A stretch of DNA of 64,000 bases from Terasakiella sp. SH-1 (GTDB lineage Bacteria > Pseudomonadota > Alphaproteobacteria > Rhodospirillales > Terasakiellaceae): contig NZ_CP038255.1 of the NCBI RefSeq assembly GCF_004564135.1, forward strand, positions 1,334,501 through 1,398,500, given 5' to 3'. Positions within the stretch are counted from its first letter, which is position 1; every line of letters begins with the position of its first letter. The translations under genes and the position numbers were made by a program. Positions 18,806-26,468 of this stretch are shown here, piece after piece. Under the pieces are notes generated by a model. It was not told the DNA's origin and searched no databases. It was given only the letters and a program-made list of their open reading frames with translations.

Positions 18806-20377
18806 ATGGAAATTGCTGAAATTCTTTGTATTGCCATGTTTGTGGTGACTTGTGGCTTCTTGATGTTGGGCTTCCCTGTTGCCTTTACCTTGGCGGGAAC
18901 CAGTATTTTCTTTGCCGCCATGGGGGTGGCCACTGATGTGTTTAGCTGGTCCCTGTTTGGTGCCCTGCCCTCACGTATTTTTGGTAATGCCATGACCAAT
19001 GAGGTCCTGATTGCTGTTCCCCTCTTTATTTTCATGGGGGTAATGCTGGAACGTTCCAAGGTGGCAGAAGAACTGCTTGATAGTATGGGCATGTTGTTTG
19101 GTTCCTTGCGCGGTGGTTTGGGTATTTCTGTATCTATCGTGGGCGCGTTGCTGGCGGCTTCGACCGGGATTGTTGGGGCGACAGTGGTGACGATGGGATT
19201 GTTGTCTTTGCCGACTATGTTGAAACGTGGCTATAACCCGTCCCTTGCCTGTGGGTCTATCTGTGCAGCCGGGACATTGGGACAAATTATTCCGCCATCT
19301 ATCGTTCTTGTTCTTCTAGGTGATCAGATTTCCAATGCCTATTCTGATGCGCAACGCTCGCTTGGAAATTTCTCCCCGGAACCGGTTTCTGTGGGCGACT
19401 TGTTTGCAGGTGCCTTGATCCCAGGGCTTGGTTTGGTGGGCATGTATATTGCCTATCAGCTGATTGTGGCCTGGTTTAAGCCGGAAACATCCCCGCCGAT
19501 CCCGCAAGAAGAGTTAAATGTGGAAGGGCTCGGAAAACGTATTGCCCATGCTTTGATCCCGCCGATTATTCTGATTGTAGCGGTGCTAGGCTCCATTCTC
19601 GCAGGTGTTGCCACCCCGACAGAAGCGGCTGCTGTTGGCTCTGTTGGTGCATTGTTGCTGGCAGGTTTGCGTCTTGATGAAAGCCACGGTATCCCATTTT
19701 ATGGTGCTGGCTTGGCGCTGGTGGTGATGTTGATCTTGACCAATACGATGGACTTGCGCTTGGGAATGAGTGAAACCAGTGCGGCCAATATGTTTGGTAT
19801 CGGGCTGGCGTCGGTTTGTTGTGCCATCCTCGCCTTTGGTGTGTTGATGGCGGCCAAACGGGTGTGGGATGCCAAAATCCTGCAAGAAGTATGTGCTTCG
19901 ACCATGGATATCACTTCTATGGTATTTGTGATCTTGATTGGTGCCTCTGTCTTCTCCCTCGTGTTCCGTGGGCTTGGCGGAGATGATATGGTTCATGAAA
20001 TGCTTAGCGAGCTACCCGGTGGTGTCGTTGGGGCCATGATCGTGGTGATGGCCGTGATGTTCGTTCTCGGCTTCTTCCTTGATTTTATCGAGATTACTTT
20101 TGTCGTTGTGCCGATTGTTGCCCCGGTCCTGTTAATGATGGATTTGAATCCGGTCTGGTTGGGGGTGATGATGGCGATGAACCTGCAAACATCGTTTTTG
20201 ACACCGCCCTTTGGTTTTGCCTTGTTCTACCTGCGTGGCGTGGCCCCGAAAGAGGTCTCCACCATGCAGATTTATAAAGGCGTGATCCCCTTCATCGTTA
20301 TTCAGGTGATTGGCCTGTTGCTTCTGTCCTTCTTCCCAGGGCTGGCAACTTGGTTGCCAAGCGTGATCTTTGGATAA
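18806..20377 (+). CDS. dctM: TRAP transporter large permease (DctM)
   Basis: The 523-residue protein, with 12 or more hydrophobic segments, is the sodium-coupled transport subunit. Family segments are FPVAFTLAGTS, NEVLIAVPLFIFMGVML, ASTGIVGATVVTMG, the GTLGQIIPPSIVLVLLGD loop and TPTEAAAVG. It is longer than common DctM proteins (about 430) because of an insertion in the middle (about residues 285-345, two extra helices), as in the 2-oxoacid/chloroaromatic subgroup; this agrees with the TakP-like binding protein. Confidence 0.94.
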   Translation: MEIAEILCIAMFVVTCGFLMLGFPVAFTLAGTSIFFAAMGVATDVFSWSLFGALPSRIFGNAMTNEVLIAVPLFIFMGVMLERSKVAEELLDSMGMLFGSLRGGLGISVSIVGALLAASTGIVGATVVTMGLLSLPTMLKRGYNPSLACGSICAAGTLGQIIPPSIVLVLLGDQISNAYSDAQRSLGNFSPEPVSVGDLFAGALIPGLGLVGMYIAYQLIVAWFKPETSPPIPQEELNVEGLGKRIAHALIPPIILIVAVLGSILAGVATPTEAAAVGSVGALLLAGLRLDESHGIPFYGAGLALVVMLILTNTMDLRLGMSETSAANMFGIGLASVCCAILAFGVLMAAKRVWDAKILQEVCASTMDITSMVFVILIGASVFSLVFRGLGGDDMVHEMLSELPGGVVGAMIVVMAVMFVLGFFLDFIEITFVVVPIVAPVLLMMDLNPVWLGVMMAMNLQTSFLTPPFGFALFYLRGVAPKEVSTMQIYKGVIPFIVIQVIGLLLLSFFPGLATWLPSVIFG

Positions 20378-20402
20378 GAAGATATCCTTGTTATGAATTG
20401 GA

Positions 20403-20437
20403 AAAGGCCGCTTCAGGGAAACTTGCAGCGGCTTTTT
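20403..20437 (+). terminator. Terminator of the TRAP operon
   Basis: The stem GCCGCT.CA / TG.AGCGGC is preceded by an A run and followed by TTTTTC, 25 bases after dctM. Confidence 0.75.
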
Positions 20438-20470
20438 CTTTGGCCTATCCTATTCAGAATGGAGGGTGTT

Positions 20471-21742
20471 ATGGGCAACTATCGTATTCTTTCAATTTGT
20501 TTCTTTTTGTTGATGTTGACGGCTTGTCAAAGCACCCAGATTATCAAGGCCGATAAGAATGTGATATTAGCACCAGCTGAAAGTCTGGAGTTCAGCATCT
20601 TCCCCAAACAAGACTGGCAGGAAACGGGTGTTTCCGTTCTGGCTGGTAAGGAATATGAACTTAAAGCCAATGGCATGTGGAGCTATGGCCCCATTTGTGG
20701 CATCGCTGATCCTTCTGGTGCCGGGAATGCCCCCATATGCAGTGGCCCCGGTTATGTGATTGATAAGAACAGTTCCGCACTGGTGGGGAAAATTGGGCCG
20801 ACGGGCAAACCGTTTTTTGTCGGCTTTGGCGTGAAGATCAAACCTGAGAAATCCGGTAAATTGTTGATGGGACCCAATGCCTGGGATTGGTTGCCACAGG
20901 ACAACACGGGGAAGATGGATGTCAAGGTGACCCGTGTCGGGGAAAGTTATCAAGTGACAACACCACAAGTTCAGCCTGCTCCCTCACAACCGCCACAGCA
21001 AGCACAAGCCCCGGTGAAGGCAGTTTCAAAATATCTTGGGGCAACCACACAAATTCAAGGGCCGCGCATTGCCTTGGTGATTGGTAATTCTGATTATCGT
21101 ATTTCGCCGCTTCGAAATCCGGTGAATGATGCACGCTTGATGTCCAAGACCTTACGCAGTTTGGGTTTTGATGTAATTCACGAGGAAAATGCCACGCAAC
21201 GCAAAATAAAACGGGCCTTAAACCATTTTGGGGACCGTTTGGAAAAAGCAGGCCGACGGGCCGTTGGGTTATTTTATTATGCCGGCCATGGTGTACAGGT
21301 TTCCGGGCGTAATTATTTGATTCCAATTCAGGCTAATATTCAAAATGAAAAAGATGTGGATGTGGAAGCCGTGGCCGTTGATGGGGCCTTGATTGCCATG
21401 GAATATGCCCGAAACGATTTGAATGTGGTGATTTTGGATGCCTGTCGCAATAACCCCTATCGCAGCGGGTTTCGTTCTGCCAATCGGGGGCTAGCCTTGA
21501 TTGATGCACCACGCGGCAGCTTGATTGCTTATTCGACCAGTCCGGGCAAGGTCGCCGCAGATGGCAGTGGTTTAAACAGTCCCTATACGACGGCTGTTGT
21601 AAAGGCCATGTCTGATAAAGGGGTGGCGATTGAACGGATGTTCAGGAATGTACGAAATCAGGTGATGCAAATGACCAACCAACAACAAGTCCCGTGGGAG
21701 GCTTCGTCACTGGTTGGTGGGGATTTTTATTTTAACCCCTAA
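20471..21742 (+). CDS. Caspase-like (C14) lipoprotein with N-terminal lectin-like domain
   Basis: The 423-residue protein has a lipoprotein signal with lipobox LTAC (Cys19), so it is anchored to a membrane in the periplasm. Residues about 45-157 form a beta-rich domain with LVGKIG, FFVGFG and SGKLLMG motifs, which resembles the PA-IL/LecA galactose-binding fold. A Pro/Gln-rich linker (168-185) leads to the caspase p20-type domain, from GPRIALVIGNSDY (197) to DACRNNPY, with catalytic His273 (YYAGHG) and Cys325. The start at 20471 has GGAGGG five bases before it; an open frame extends to 20393 over the terminator. Such proteases cleave after basic residues in known cases; the target here is unknown. 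Confidence 0.9.
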   Translation: MGNYRILSICFFLLMLTACQSTQIIKADKNVILAPAESLEFSIFPKQDWQETGVSVLAGKEYELKANGMWSYGPICGIADPSGAGNAPICSGPGYVIDKNSSALVGKIGPTGKPFFVGFGVKIKPEKSGKLLMGPNAWDWLPQDNTGKMDVKVTRVGESYQVTTPQVQPAPSQPPQQAQAPVKAVSKYLGATTQIQGPRIALVIGNSDYRISPLRNPVNDARLMSKTLRSLGFDVIHEENATQRKIKRALNHFGDRLEKAGRRAVGLFYYAGHGVQVSGRNYLIPIQANIQNEKDVDVEAVAVDGALIAMEYARNDLNVVILDACRNNPYRSGFRSANRGLALIDAPRGSLIAYSTSPGKVAADGSGLNSPYTTAVVKAMSDKGVAIERMFRNVRNQVMQMTNQQQVPWEASSLVGGDFYFNP

Positions 21743-21746
21743 TGAA

Positions 21747-21788
21747 AAAAAAGGGCCGCTGGGAAGTGATCCGCAACGGCCCTTTTCT
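21747..21788. terminator. Bidirectional terminator between caspase gene and bioB
   Basis: AAAAGGGCCG / CGGCCCTTTT has an A run before and a T run after. It serves both convergent genes. Confidence 0.85.
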
Positions 21789-21805
21789 TTTATTTTTAAG
21801 GAAGG

Positions 21806-22804
21806 TTATTCCCCTGCTTCCAGCATGGGTTTGCCTTCACGATGTTCTTCAGGCTGAATGCCAAGACGGGTAAACATATCTTGGTCCGCTGCAACGCCTT
21901 GGTTTCCAGCTGTCAGCAGTTTATCACCATAGAACATGGAATTTGCGCCAGCAAAGAAGCACAGCGATTGCAGTTCTTCACTCATTTCTTCACGACCTGC
22001 TGACAGGCGCACGTAAGAAGCTGGCATGACAATACGGGCAACTGCGATTGTTTTGACGAAATCAAAATGGTCGATTTTGGCCTTGGCTTCAAACGGTGTG
22101 CCTTCAATCGGGATCAGCATATTAATTGGAATGCTTTCCGGGTGTTTGGGCAGGTTCGCCAGTGTCACCATCATGCTTGCTCGGTCTTGCTGGCTTTCGC
22201 CCATACCGATAATGCCGCCTGTACACAGTTTGATACCTTTATCACGGCAACGATCCAGTGTGGCCAGACGATCATCGTAAGAACGTGTGGTCACAACTTT
22301 GTCGTAATATTCACGCGAAGTATCAATGTTATGGTTATAGTAATCCAGACCTGCTTCTTTTAGCTGTGCCGTCTGTTCATCTGACAGCATACCCAGTGTC
22401 ATGCAGGTATCCATGCCTAAATCTTTGACTGACTTAACCATGTTAAGAATTTCCGGCATATCGCGCTCTTTTGGAGAACTCCAGGCCGCGCCCATACAGA
22501 AACGGGTCGCGCCCCCCTCTTTTGCCGCTTTTGCCGCATCAATCACGTCTTGCGTCGGGATCATTTTGGACGCTTTGGTTTCGCTTTCATGATGGGCCGA
22601 CTGAGAACAATAGTTACAGTCTTCAGCACAGCCACCTGTTTTGATATTCAACAGTGTGCTGAGCTGTACGCGGTTCGGGTCAAAGTTTTGACGGTGAACA
22701 CTTTGGGCGTGAAACAAAAGATCGTTAAACGGTAAGGCAAACAGCGCTTCGACTTCTTCAACAGTCCAGTCGTTGCGAGGGGTGGCCGAAATAGTGGGGG
22801 TCAT
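21806..22804 (-). CDS. bioB: Biotin synthase
   Basis: This radical SAM enzyme inserts sulfur into dethiobiotin. The 332-residue protein has the iron-sulfur motif [10 protein letters not shown] with Cys59, Cys63 and Cys66, followed by SQSAHH, and the later RLSAGREEM segment with the Arg that contacts the auxiliary cluster. Length is normal. No other bio genes are adjacent. A near-perfect 28-base palindrome lies about 85 bases upstream. Confidence 0.97.
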   Translation of the reverse strand: MTPTISATPRNDWTVEEVEALFALPFNDLLFHAQSVHRQNFDPNRVQLSTLLNIKTGGCAEDCNYCSQSAHHESETKASKMIPTQDVIDAAKAAKEGGATRFCMGAAWSSPKERDMPEILNMVKSVKDLGMDTCMTLGMLSDEQTAQLKEAGLDYYNHNIDTSREYYDKVVTTRSYDDRLATLDRCRDKGIKLCTGGIIGMGESQQDRASMMVTLANLPKHPESIPINMLIPIEGTPFEAKAKIDHFDFVKTIAVARIVMPASYVRLSAGREEMSEELQSLCFFAGANSMFYGDKLLTAGNQGVAADQDMFTRLGIQPEEHREGKPMLEAGE

Positions 22805-22886
22805 GTTCTTCTTATTCCAATAATACCTGAGTGGGTTACCACGTTATTTAGGTCATTAGATACGGGATCGCAAGGGACATTTCAAG

Positions 22887-22914
22887 ATAAATCGGCATTC
22901 GAATACCGATTTAT
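22887..22914. promoter_or_regulatory. 28-base near-perfect palindrome upstream of bioB
   Basis: ATAAATCGGCATTC / GAATACCGATTTAT is a palindrome with a single mismatched pair. The same core, in the same orientation relative to the gene, lies upstream of icmF (9676-9696). On the plus strand it is followed by a T run, so a hairpin terminator is an alternative reading. It does not resemble the BioR site TTATctATAA. Confidence 0.5.
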
Positions 22915-23100
22915 TTTTTGTGGATAAATTTATGCAGGAAACCCAATGCCTTAAAAAGGCCCCCCTCAAGAAAGGGAGGAGGTCCAAAAAATATGTATGT
23001 ACACTGGATGCTCTTAAGTTTTGGGTAGCATTGGTATAGGAATACCTAGTCGATTGAAACCCTGCTTGCTTCGCAAGTGAATATCCCATATCTTCTCCTT

Positions 23101-23295
23101 TCTGACGTTTGACGACGTCCTATTAGCGGTTAGCTGCCCCCGACTGGGCGGCCTTTGTGTGTCTGTAAAACGGCATGCAAGGCTTTTCCTATGGTCGGGA
23201 GTGGGCTGAATACAACACCCCTCGGGAAATAGGTCCGCATGTCTAATAGCATGTCGTCAAACTCCCGATCACCAGAAATTTCTGGTGGTCGCTAT
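23101..23295 (+). ncRNA. Structured RNA with self-antisense segments, C4/IsrK-like in layout
   Basis: Bases 23107-23126 are complementary to 23243-23262 over 20 positions (18 Watson-Crick, one G-U, one mismatch). Between them a hairpin, GCTGCCC/GGGCGGC (23133-23152), shows CCCGAC in its loop, complementary to GTCGGG at 23194-23199. The segment 23193-23202 can instead pair with 23261-23270, so two folds compete. The 20-base target covers codons 2-8 of a small open frame (ATG 23239). Phage C4-type antisense RNAs control a downstream gene with two such short antisense blocks, which is the reason for the comparison; a retron msr-msd is the other RNA with this outline, but no reverse transcriptase is present. 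Family not verified. Confidence 0.5.
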
Positions 23296-23361
23296 AACAG
23301 GAGGAAAGCGACGTGGAAAAGACAGAAATTAATGAAAATGATGCCTTTATTGACCGGTTGA
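23239..23361 (+). CDS. 40-residue open frame under the antisense segment
   Basis: ATG at 23239 with AGG five bases before it starts MSNSMSSNSRSPEISGG and ends in a basic stretch. Its codons 2-8 are the exact complement of the upstream segment 23107-23126, so its translation could be blocked by that RNA. I do not recognise the protein. It overlaps the next frame, which suggests coupling. It may be only a leader peptide or a remnant. Confidence 0.35.
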   Translation: MSNSMSSNSRSPEISGGRYNRRKATWKRQKLMKMMPLLTG

Positions 23362-23375
23362 TTGGCCCGCTGTGA
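23313..23375 (+). CDS. 20-residue peptide frame with a strong ribosome-binding site
   Basis: GTG at 23313 is preceded by AGGAGG at about the right distance and encodes an acidic peptide starting with VEKTEINEND. It overlaps the end of the 40-residue frame out of phase. Either it is the true product of the region or the truncated start of a lost gene. No homologue is known to me. Confidence 0.3.
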   Translation: MEKTEINENDAFIDRLIGPL

Positions 23376-23392
23376 TAGGTAGAAATGAAACA

Positions 23393-23414
23393 GGCTCCTG
23401 CTTTCGCAGGAGCC
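23393..23414. repeat. Perfect hairpin GGCTCCTGC/GCAGGAGCC downstream of parC
   Basis: The nine-pair stem with loop TTTC resembles the dispersed repeat halves at 54384 and 54474. On the minus strand it is followed by GTTTC, so it may also help to end parC transcription. Confidence 0.55.
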
Positions 23415-23423
23415 TACAGGTGG

Positions 23424-25655
23424 TTAAGTAAACTTATTATTCCTTGGGAAGCCATTGGGGGCTAAACGCCCTGCCCCGGCGCGTTTGCCAATCCATGGGA
23501 GCAGGTCAGTGACAGTGCGGGTACGATCTGAGCCACCGCCCATTTGCCAGCTGATGCCCTCTTCAAGGTTAAAGCTCAGCACATCGGACATGCCGCCATC
23601 ACGGTATTTCTGCAAGATAACCCCGCGACCCCGGTTCATTTCCGGCAGGTCTTCGACTTTGAACACAAGGATTTTTCGGTTGTCGCCCACAACGGCAATG
23701 GCATTGCCCGTCAGCGGCATACAGATTTTTGCCTTTTCGCCTTCTTGCAGGTTCAGCACTTGTTTACCGTTTTTAGTTTGGGCGACAACGGATTTTTCCT
23801 CAATGGCAAAACCACGACCAGAGCTGGAGGCCACCAGCATTTTACGTTCCGGGTTATGGACGAACATATCGACGATTTCATTTTCATTGCCGATATCCAC
23901 CATCAAGCGCACAGGTTCGCCATGCCCACGCCCCGGTGGCAGTTTGTCACAGCCAATGGTGAAGAAGCGCCCGTTGGAGCTAAAGGCCAAAAGTTTGTCT
24001 GTGGTGTAGCCTTTCAGCACAAAGCGGGCTTTATCGCCATCTTTGTATTTGATCGCGCTTTCATCGTTGTTATGGCCTTTAAACGCACGGATCCAGCCCA
24101 TGTGAGAGCAGACAACGGTGATGGGTTCGCGTTCGATAAAGGCTTCGAAATTCACCACATCGGCACTTGGGGCATCGCCAAAGTCCGTGCGACGTTTGCC
24201 TAATTCGGTTTTCTGGCCGAATTGTTTTTTGGTTTCGCGAATTTCATCGGAAATGGTTGCCCATTGCTTGGTTTCATCTGCCAGCAATTCTTCCAAGCCC
24301 GCTTTTTCGTCACTGAGTTCTTTATGTTCGGTCTTCAGTTCCATTTCTTCCAGCTTACGTAAGGAACGTAGGCGCATGTTCAAAATGGCTTCGGCCTGAA
24401 CTTCTGTCAGTTTAAAGGCACTCATCAATTCTTGGCGGGGATGGTCTTCTTCGCGGATAATACGAATGACTTCATCCAGATTAAGGAAGGCAATCAGGTA
24501 GCCTTCTAAAATTTCCAGGCGACGAGCAATCTTTTCTAAGCGATATTTGGAACGGCGTTGTAAAACCACGCGACGGTGATCAAGGAAGGCTTGCAAAACT
24601 TCGCGCAAGTTCATCACACGTGGGGTCTGGTCTGCATCCAGCACGTTCATGTTGAGACCGAAACGGACCTCGAAATCAGTGAGCTTGAAAAGCTGTTCCA
24701 TAAGAACTTCGGCTTCAACCGTACGATTGCGCGGTTCCAGAACAATGCGGACTTCTTCGGTAGATTCATCACGGATATCGGCCAGCAGCGGCAGCTTTTT
24801 GGCGAAGAGAAGTTCGGCGACCTTTTCAATCAGTTTGGATTTTTGAACCTGATATGGGATGCCTGTGACCACGATTTGATACATACCGTGGGACAGTTCT
24901 TCTTTTTCCCATTGGGCACGAATACGGAAAGAGCCTTTACCCTTGGTATAGGTTTCAATGATGGTCGCGCGTTCATCAACAATCACACCGCCTGTGGGGA
25001 AATCTGGTCCTGGGATCAGGTCGACCAGCTTTTCAATGCCTGCATTGGGGAATTTGATCAGATGAAGTAACCCGTCACACAGTTCGCCCGCATTGTGGGG
25101 TGGGATGTTGGTTGCCATCCCCACGGCGATCCCGCTGGACCCGTTTGCCAGCAGGTTTGGAAAGGCAGCGGGCAGAACCATGGGTTCTTCTTCTTCACCA
25201 TCATAGGTCTGGCGAAAATCAACGGAATCTTCATCTATATTGCGCAACAGTGCCATGGCGACTTCTGTCAGGCGGGCTTCGGTATAACGCATGGCGGCCG
25301 CATTATCGCCGTCAATGTTACCAAAGTTCCCCTGCCCATCCACCAGTGGATAGCGCACGGCAAATTCTTGGGCCAGTCGCACCATGGCTTCGTAAACCGA
25401 GCTATCCCCATGAGGGTGATATTTACCGATCACGTCACCGACCACACGCGCACATTTCTTAAAGCCTTTGGCCGGGTCCAGTTTGAGCTGGCGCATGGCA
25501 AAGAGCAAACGGCGGTGTACGGGCTTTAACCCATCGCGCACATCAGGCAGTGAGCGCGACATAATGGTGGACATAGCGTAAGCGAGGTAACGCTCGCCAA
25601 GGGCATCGGCTAGTCGGGTTTCGCGGATATCTCCGCTTTTAACGGTGTCTGACAT
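23424..25655 (-). CDS. parC: DNA topoisomerase IV subunit A
   Basis: ParC is the DNA-cleaving subunit that decatenates chromosomes with ParE. The 743-residue protein has the catalytic Tyr124 in [10 protein letters not shown] and the quinolone-determining stretch [14 protein letters not shown] (78-91). The length of about 740, with a shortened beta-pinwheel lacking a GyrA box, indicates ParC rather than GyrA (about 900). ATG 25655 is chosen; the frame continues to a TTG at 25688 without a ribosome-binding site. It lies 58 bases downstream of recO. Confidence 0.95.
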   Translation of the reverse strand: MSDTVKSGDIRETRLADALGERYLAYAMSTIMSRSLPDVRDGLKPVHRRLLFAMRQLKLDPAKGFKKCARVVGDVIGKYHPHGDSSVYEAMVRLAQEFAVRYPLVDGQGNFGNIDGDNAAAMRYTEARLTEVAMALLRNIDEDSVDFRQTYDGEEEEPMVLPAAFPNLLANGSSGIAVGMATNIPPHNAGELCDGLLHLIKFPNAGIEKLVDLIPGPDFPTGGVIVDERATIIETYTKGKGSFRIRAQWEKEELSHGMYQIVVTGIPYQVQKSKLIEKVAELLFAKKLPLLADIRDESTEEVRIVLEPRNRTVEAEVLMEQLFKLTDFEVRFGLNMNVLDADQTPRVMNLREVLQAFLDHRRVVLQRRSKYRLEKIARRLEILEGYLIAFLNLDEVIRIIREEDHPRQELMSAFKLTEVQAEAILNMRLRSLRKLEEMELKTEHKELSDEKAGLEELLADETKQWATISDEIRETKKQFGQKTELGKRRTDFGDAPSADVVNFEAFIEREPITVVCSHMGWIRAFKGHNNDESAIKYKDGDKARFVLKGYTTDKLLAFSSNGRFFTIGCDKLPPGRGHGEPVRLMVDIGNENEIVDMFVHNPERKMLVASSSGRGFAIEEKSVVAQTKNGKQVLNLQEGEKAKICMPLTGNAIAVVGDNRKILVFKVEDLPEMNRGRGVILQKYRDGGMSDVLSFNLEEGISWQMGGGSDRTRTVTDLLPWIGKRAGAGRLAPNGFPRNNKFT

Positions 25656-25713
25656 TGGTTCTCGAAATAAGGATAGAGATTTGATCAAATAAATTTGACC
25701 CTAGTTTAGCGAT

Positions 25714-26430
25714 CTATTTCAATCGGTCAATAAATCGCGTACGTGCAGCGGGCAACTTCTTGTTTATGGGGCCAAGAAGACAGCGTTCAATGAAATGCCC
25801 GGTGATGGTAAAAACCGCCAGCAGGTCTTTTTTATGGGGTTTTACCTCATCTACAAGTAGATGGTAGGGTAAAGGGAAAAGCTTGTCTTTATAAGGTTCC
25901 CCGGCATTGCGACTGACAGCACGTCCCGTCTTTGGGGAGATGTAGATCAAATCACCCGTTTGACCAGTGGCCGCACAGGATGAAAGGTCCAGCCCAAAGC
26001 CAAGTTCATTTAAAAGACCCAATTCCCAGCGTTGATAAATCTCCGGCCACAGGCGGGTTTCATCTAACATGTCCAATAAAATTAGGATTGCACCAAACAC
26101 CCCTTCTACCGATTGGCGTTCCGGCAGGCATAGGTCACACATGGCGCACAGGGTGTTTATATTCGTCAGTTTTTCCCGACTATTGATAGCCTTGGCCCCA
26201 TAGGCCGTTTCCATTTCCACGCTGAACGTACCCAGGTGTTCTTCCAGTCGCCCCTTCCATTCCACTTGTAAGAGGTTTCCCGGCTGGAGCAGTGGAGACA
26301 GTTTTTTACTGCTGCCACCGCGCACAAGCCCGCTATAGCGGCCATGTTCACGGGTCAGCGTGGTGATAATAACGCTGTTTTCCCCATGTTTGCGGGCAGA
26401 TAAGACGATGGCGAGATCGGACCAGAGCAT
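25714..26430 (-). CDS. recO: DNA repair protein RecO
   Basis: RecO loads RecA on SSB-coated DNA with RecR. The 238-residue protein has an N-terminal OB-fold (VLSARKHGENSVIITTLTREHGRY) and a helical C-terminal part with LNELGFGLDLSSCAATG, as in the family. The order parC after recO is common in Rhodospirillales. It is divergent from the TPR gene with 38 bases between. Confidence 0.95.
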   Translation of the reverse strand: MLWSDLAIVLSARKHGENSVIITTLTREHGRYSGLVRGGSSKKLSPLLQPGNLLQVEWKGRLEEHLGTFSVEMETAYGAKAINSREKLTNINTLCAMCDLCLPERQSVEGVFGAILILLDMLDETRLWPEIYQRWELGLLNELGFGLDLSSCAATGQTGDLIYISPKTGRAVSRNAGEPYKDKLFPLPYHLLVDEVKPHKKDLLAVFTITGHFIERCLLGPINKKLPAARTRFIDRLK

Positions 26431-26468
26431 AATGTCTTGTAAAAAAATCGAAAAAAAGCAAAAACACT

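Larger units (their letters stand above)
22805..23423. other. Gap between bioB and parC
   Basis: These 619 bases lie between the bioB start and the parC stop, both on the minus strand. They hold the bioB upstream palindrome, a short CCCCCTCAAGAAAGGGAGG element at about 22957-22982, small hairpins (CTTGCTTCGCAAG near 23070), and from 23101 a plus-strand structured RNA with two tiny overlapping open frames. Confidence 0.7.

Noticed and set aside
22856-23089. 77-codon minus-strand frame upstream of bioB
   Set aside because: It runs through the palindrome and a CCCCCTC...GAGG element; no ribosome-binding site or family.
23101-23423. Retron with reverse transcriptase
   Set aside because: The outer repeats look like msr-msd ends, but no reverse transcriptase is encoded in the window, so only an RNA of C4-like layout is proposed.
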